Assembly (NCBI GenBank): GCA_001795335.1
Contig: MGOK01000025.1
Span: 6,510-12,492, forward strand
Reading direction: 5' to 3'
Length of the DNA: 5,983 nucleotides
Origin: Chloroflexi bacterium RBG_19FT_COMBO_55_16
GTDB lineage: Bacteria > Chloroflexota > Anaerolineae > Anaerolineales > UBA4823
Positions 5,873 through 5,983 of the stretch are shown here, one piece after another (the stretch's first letter is position 1; each line of letters begins with the position of its first letter). Under the pieces are notes generated by a model that ran no database searches, was not told the origin of the DNA, and was given only the letters and a program-made list of their open reading frames with translations. A program made the translations under genes and the position numbers.

Positions 5873-5983
5873 TTGATTCTCTCCTTAGTTGGTTTGAGGT
5901 TAAAGTTGACTTATTGAGGAATATGGTTTATTTATCGAGTGGGCTGTGTTTAGAGTCGGGGAACATCGTGCAGAGCGCCTTGA
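5873..5983 (-). promoter_or_regulatory. Leader and presumed promoter region of the transport operon
   Basis: This is the upstream region of the binding-protein gene as far as the window shows. The ribosome binding site AAGGAGAG lies about 7 nt before the ATG. An AT-rich tract around 5910-5937 could hold the -10 region, for example GATAAA on the minus strand at 5936-5931. The matching -35 hexamer is poor (3 of 6), so no start point is claimed. No palindromic operator stands out. The window ends before the upstream neighbour can be seen, so a promoter further upstream is possible. Confidence 0.3.

Noticed and set aside
5906..5934. Plus-strand promoter with TTGACT, 17-nt spacer and TATTTA
   Set aside because: The -35 is good but the -10 matches only 3 of 6, and no plus-strand gene is visible before the window ends. 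It could be a divergent promoter but is not supported.
1..5983. CRISPR arrays, tRNA or rRNA genes, insertion sequences
   Set aside because: I saw no regularly spaced repeats, no tRNA or rRNA hallmarks and no transposase motifs.

Overview
This window looks like part of one sugar-uptake-and-catabolism locus of a bacterium with moderate to high GC. Every gene I can support lies on the minus strand, so transcription runs from the high coordinates to the low ones. The lipoprotein-type binding protein has an Ala/Pro/Thr-rich linker after its lipobox cysteine. Together with the gene mix (sugar ABC importer, fucose-isomerase-like enzyme, URO-D-like protein), this resembles Chloroflexota (Anaerolineae-type) genomes. 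That taxonomic guess is inference only.

Layout in transcription order: (1) 5872-4838, a lipoprotein sugar-binding protein of the RbsB/periplasmic-binding-protein type I fold. (2) A 217-nt gap whose main feature is a perfect 18-bp inverted repeat with a 3-nt spacer (4747-4785). (3) 4620-3862, a single-domain sugar ABC ATPase. (4) 3843-2824, an RbsC/AraH-type permease, 18 nt after the ATPase. (5) A 231-nt gap with a 12-bp perfect palindrome (2789-2800). (6) 2592-1150, a short L-fucose/L-arabinose-isomerase-like protein. (7) 1138-509, an SGNH/GDSL esterase resembling the Mycobacterium smegmatis acyltransferase/arylesterase. (8) From 496 down to the left edge, the N-terminal 165 residues of a uroporphyrinogen-decarboxylase-fold protein of the MtaA/CmuA/COG0407 type. 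Genes 6 to 8 are packed with gaps of 11 nt and 9-12 nt, so they are probably co-transcribed and translationally coupled.

Working model (inference): the binding protein captures a sugar or sugar derivative and the ATPase and permease, each as a homodimer, import it. The esterase removes an acyl group, the isomerase converts an aldose to a ketose, and the URO-D-fold protein performs an unknown step, possibly methyl transfer. No kinase, aldolase, dehydrogenase or regulator is visible, so the pathway must continue beyond the window or use genes elsewhere.

The most notable non-coding element is the hairpin between the binding-protein and ATPase genes. It is not followed by a T-run on the transcribed strand. 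Its position matches the REP element between malE and malF in E. coli, which protects the binding-protein mRNA. Each arm also contains a GTGAC-N-GTCAC dyad, so it could instead be a paired operator or a dispersed REP-like repeat. I found no RNA genes, CRISPR arrays, insertion sequences or broken genes.
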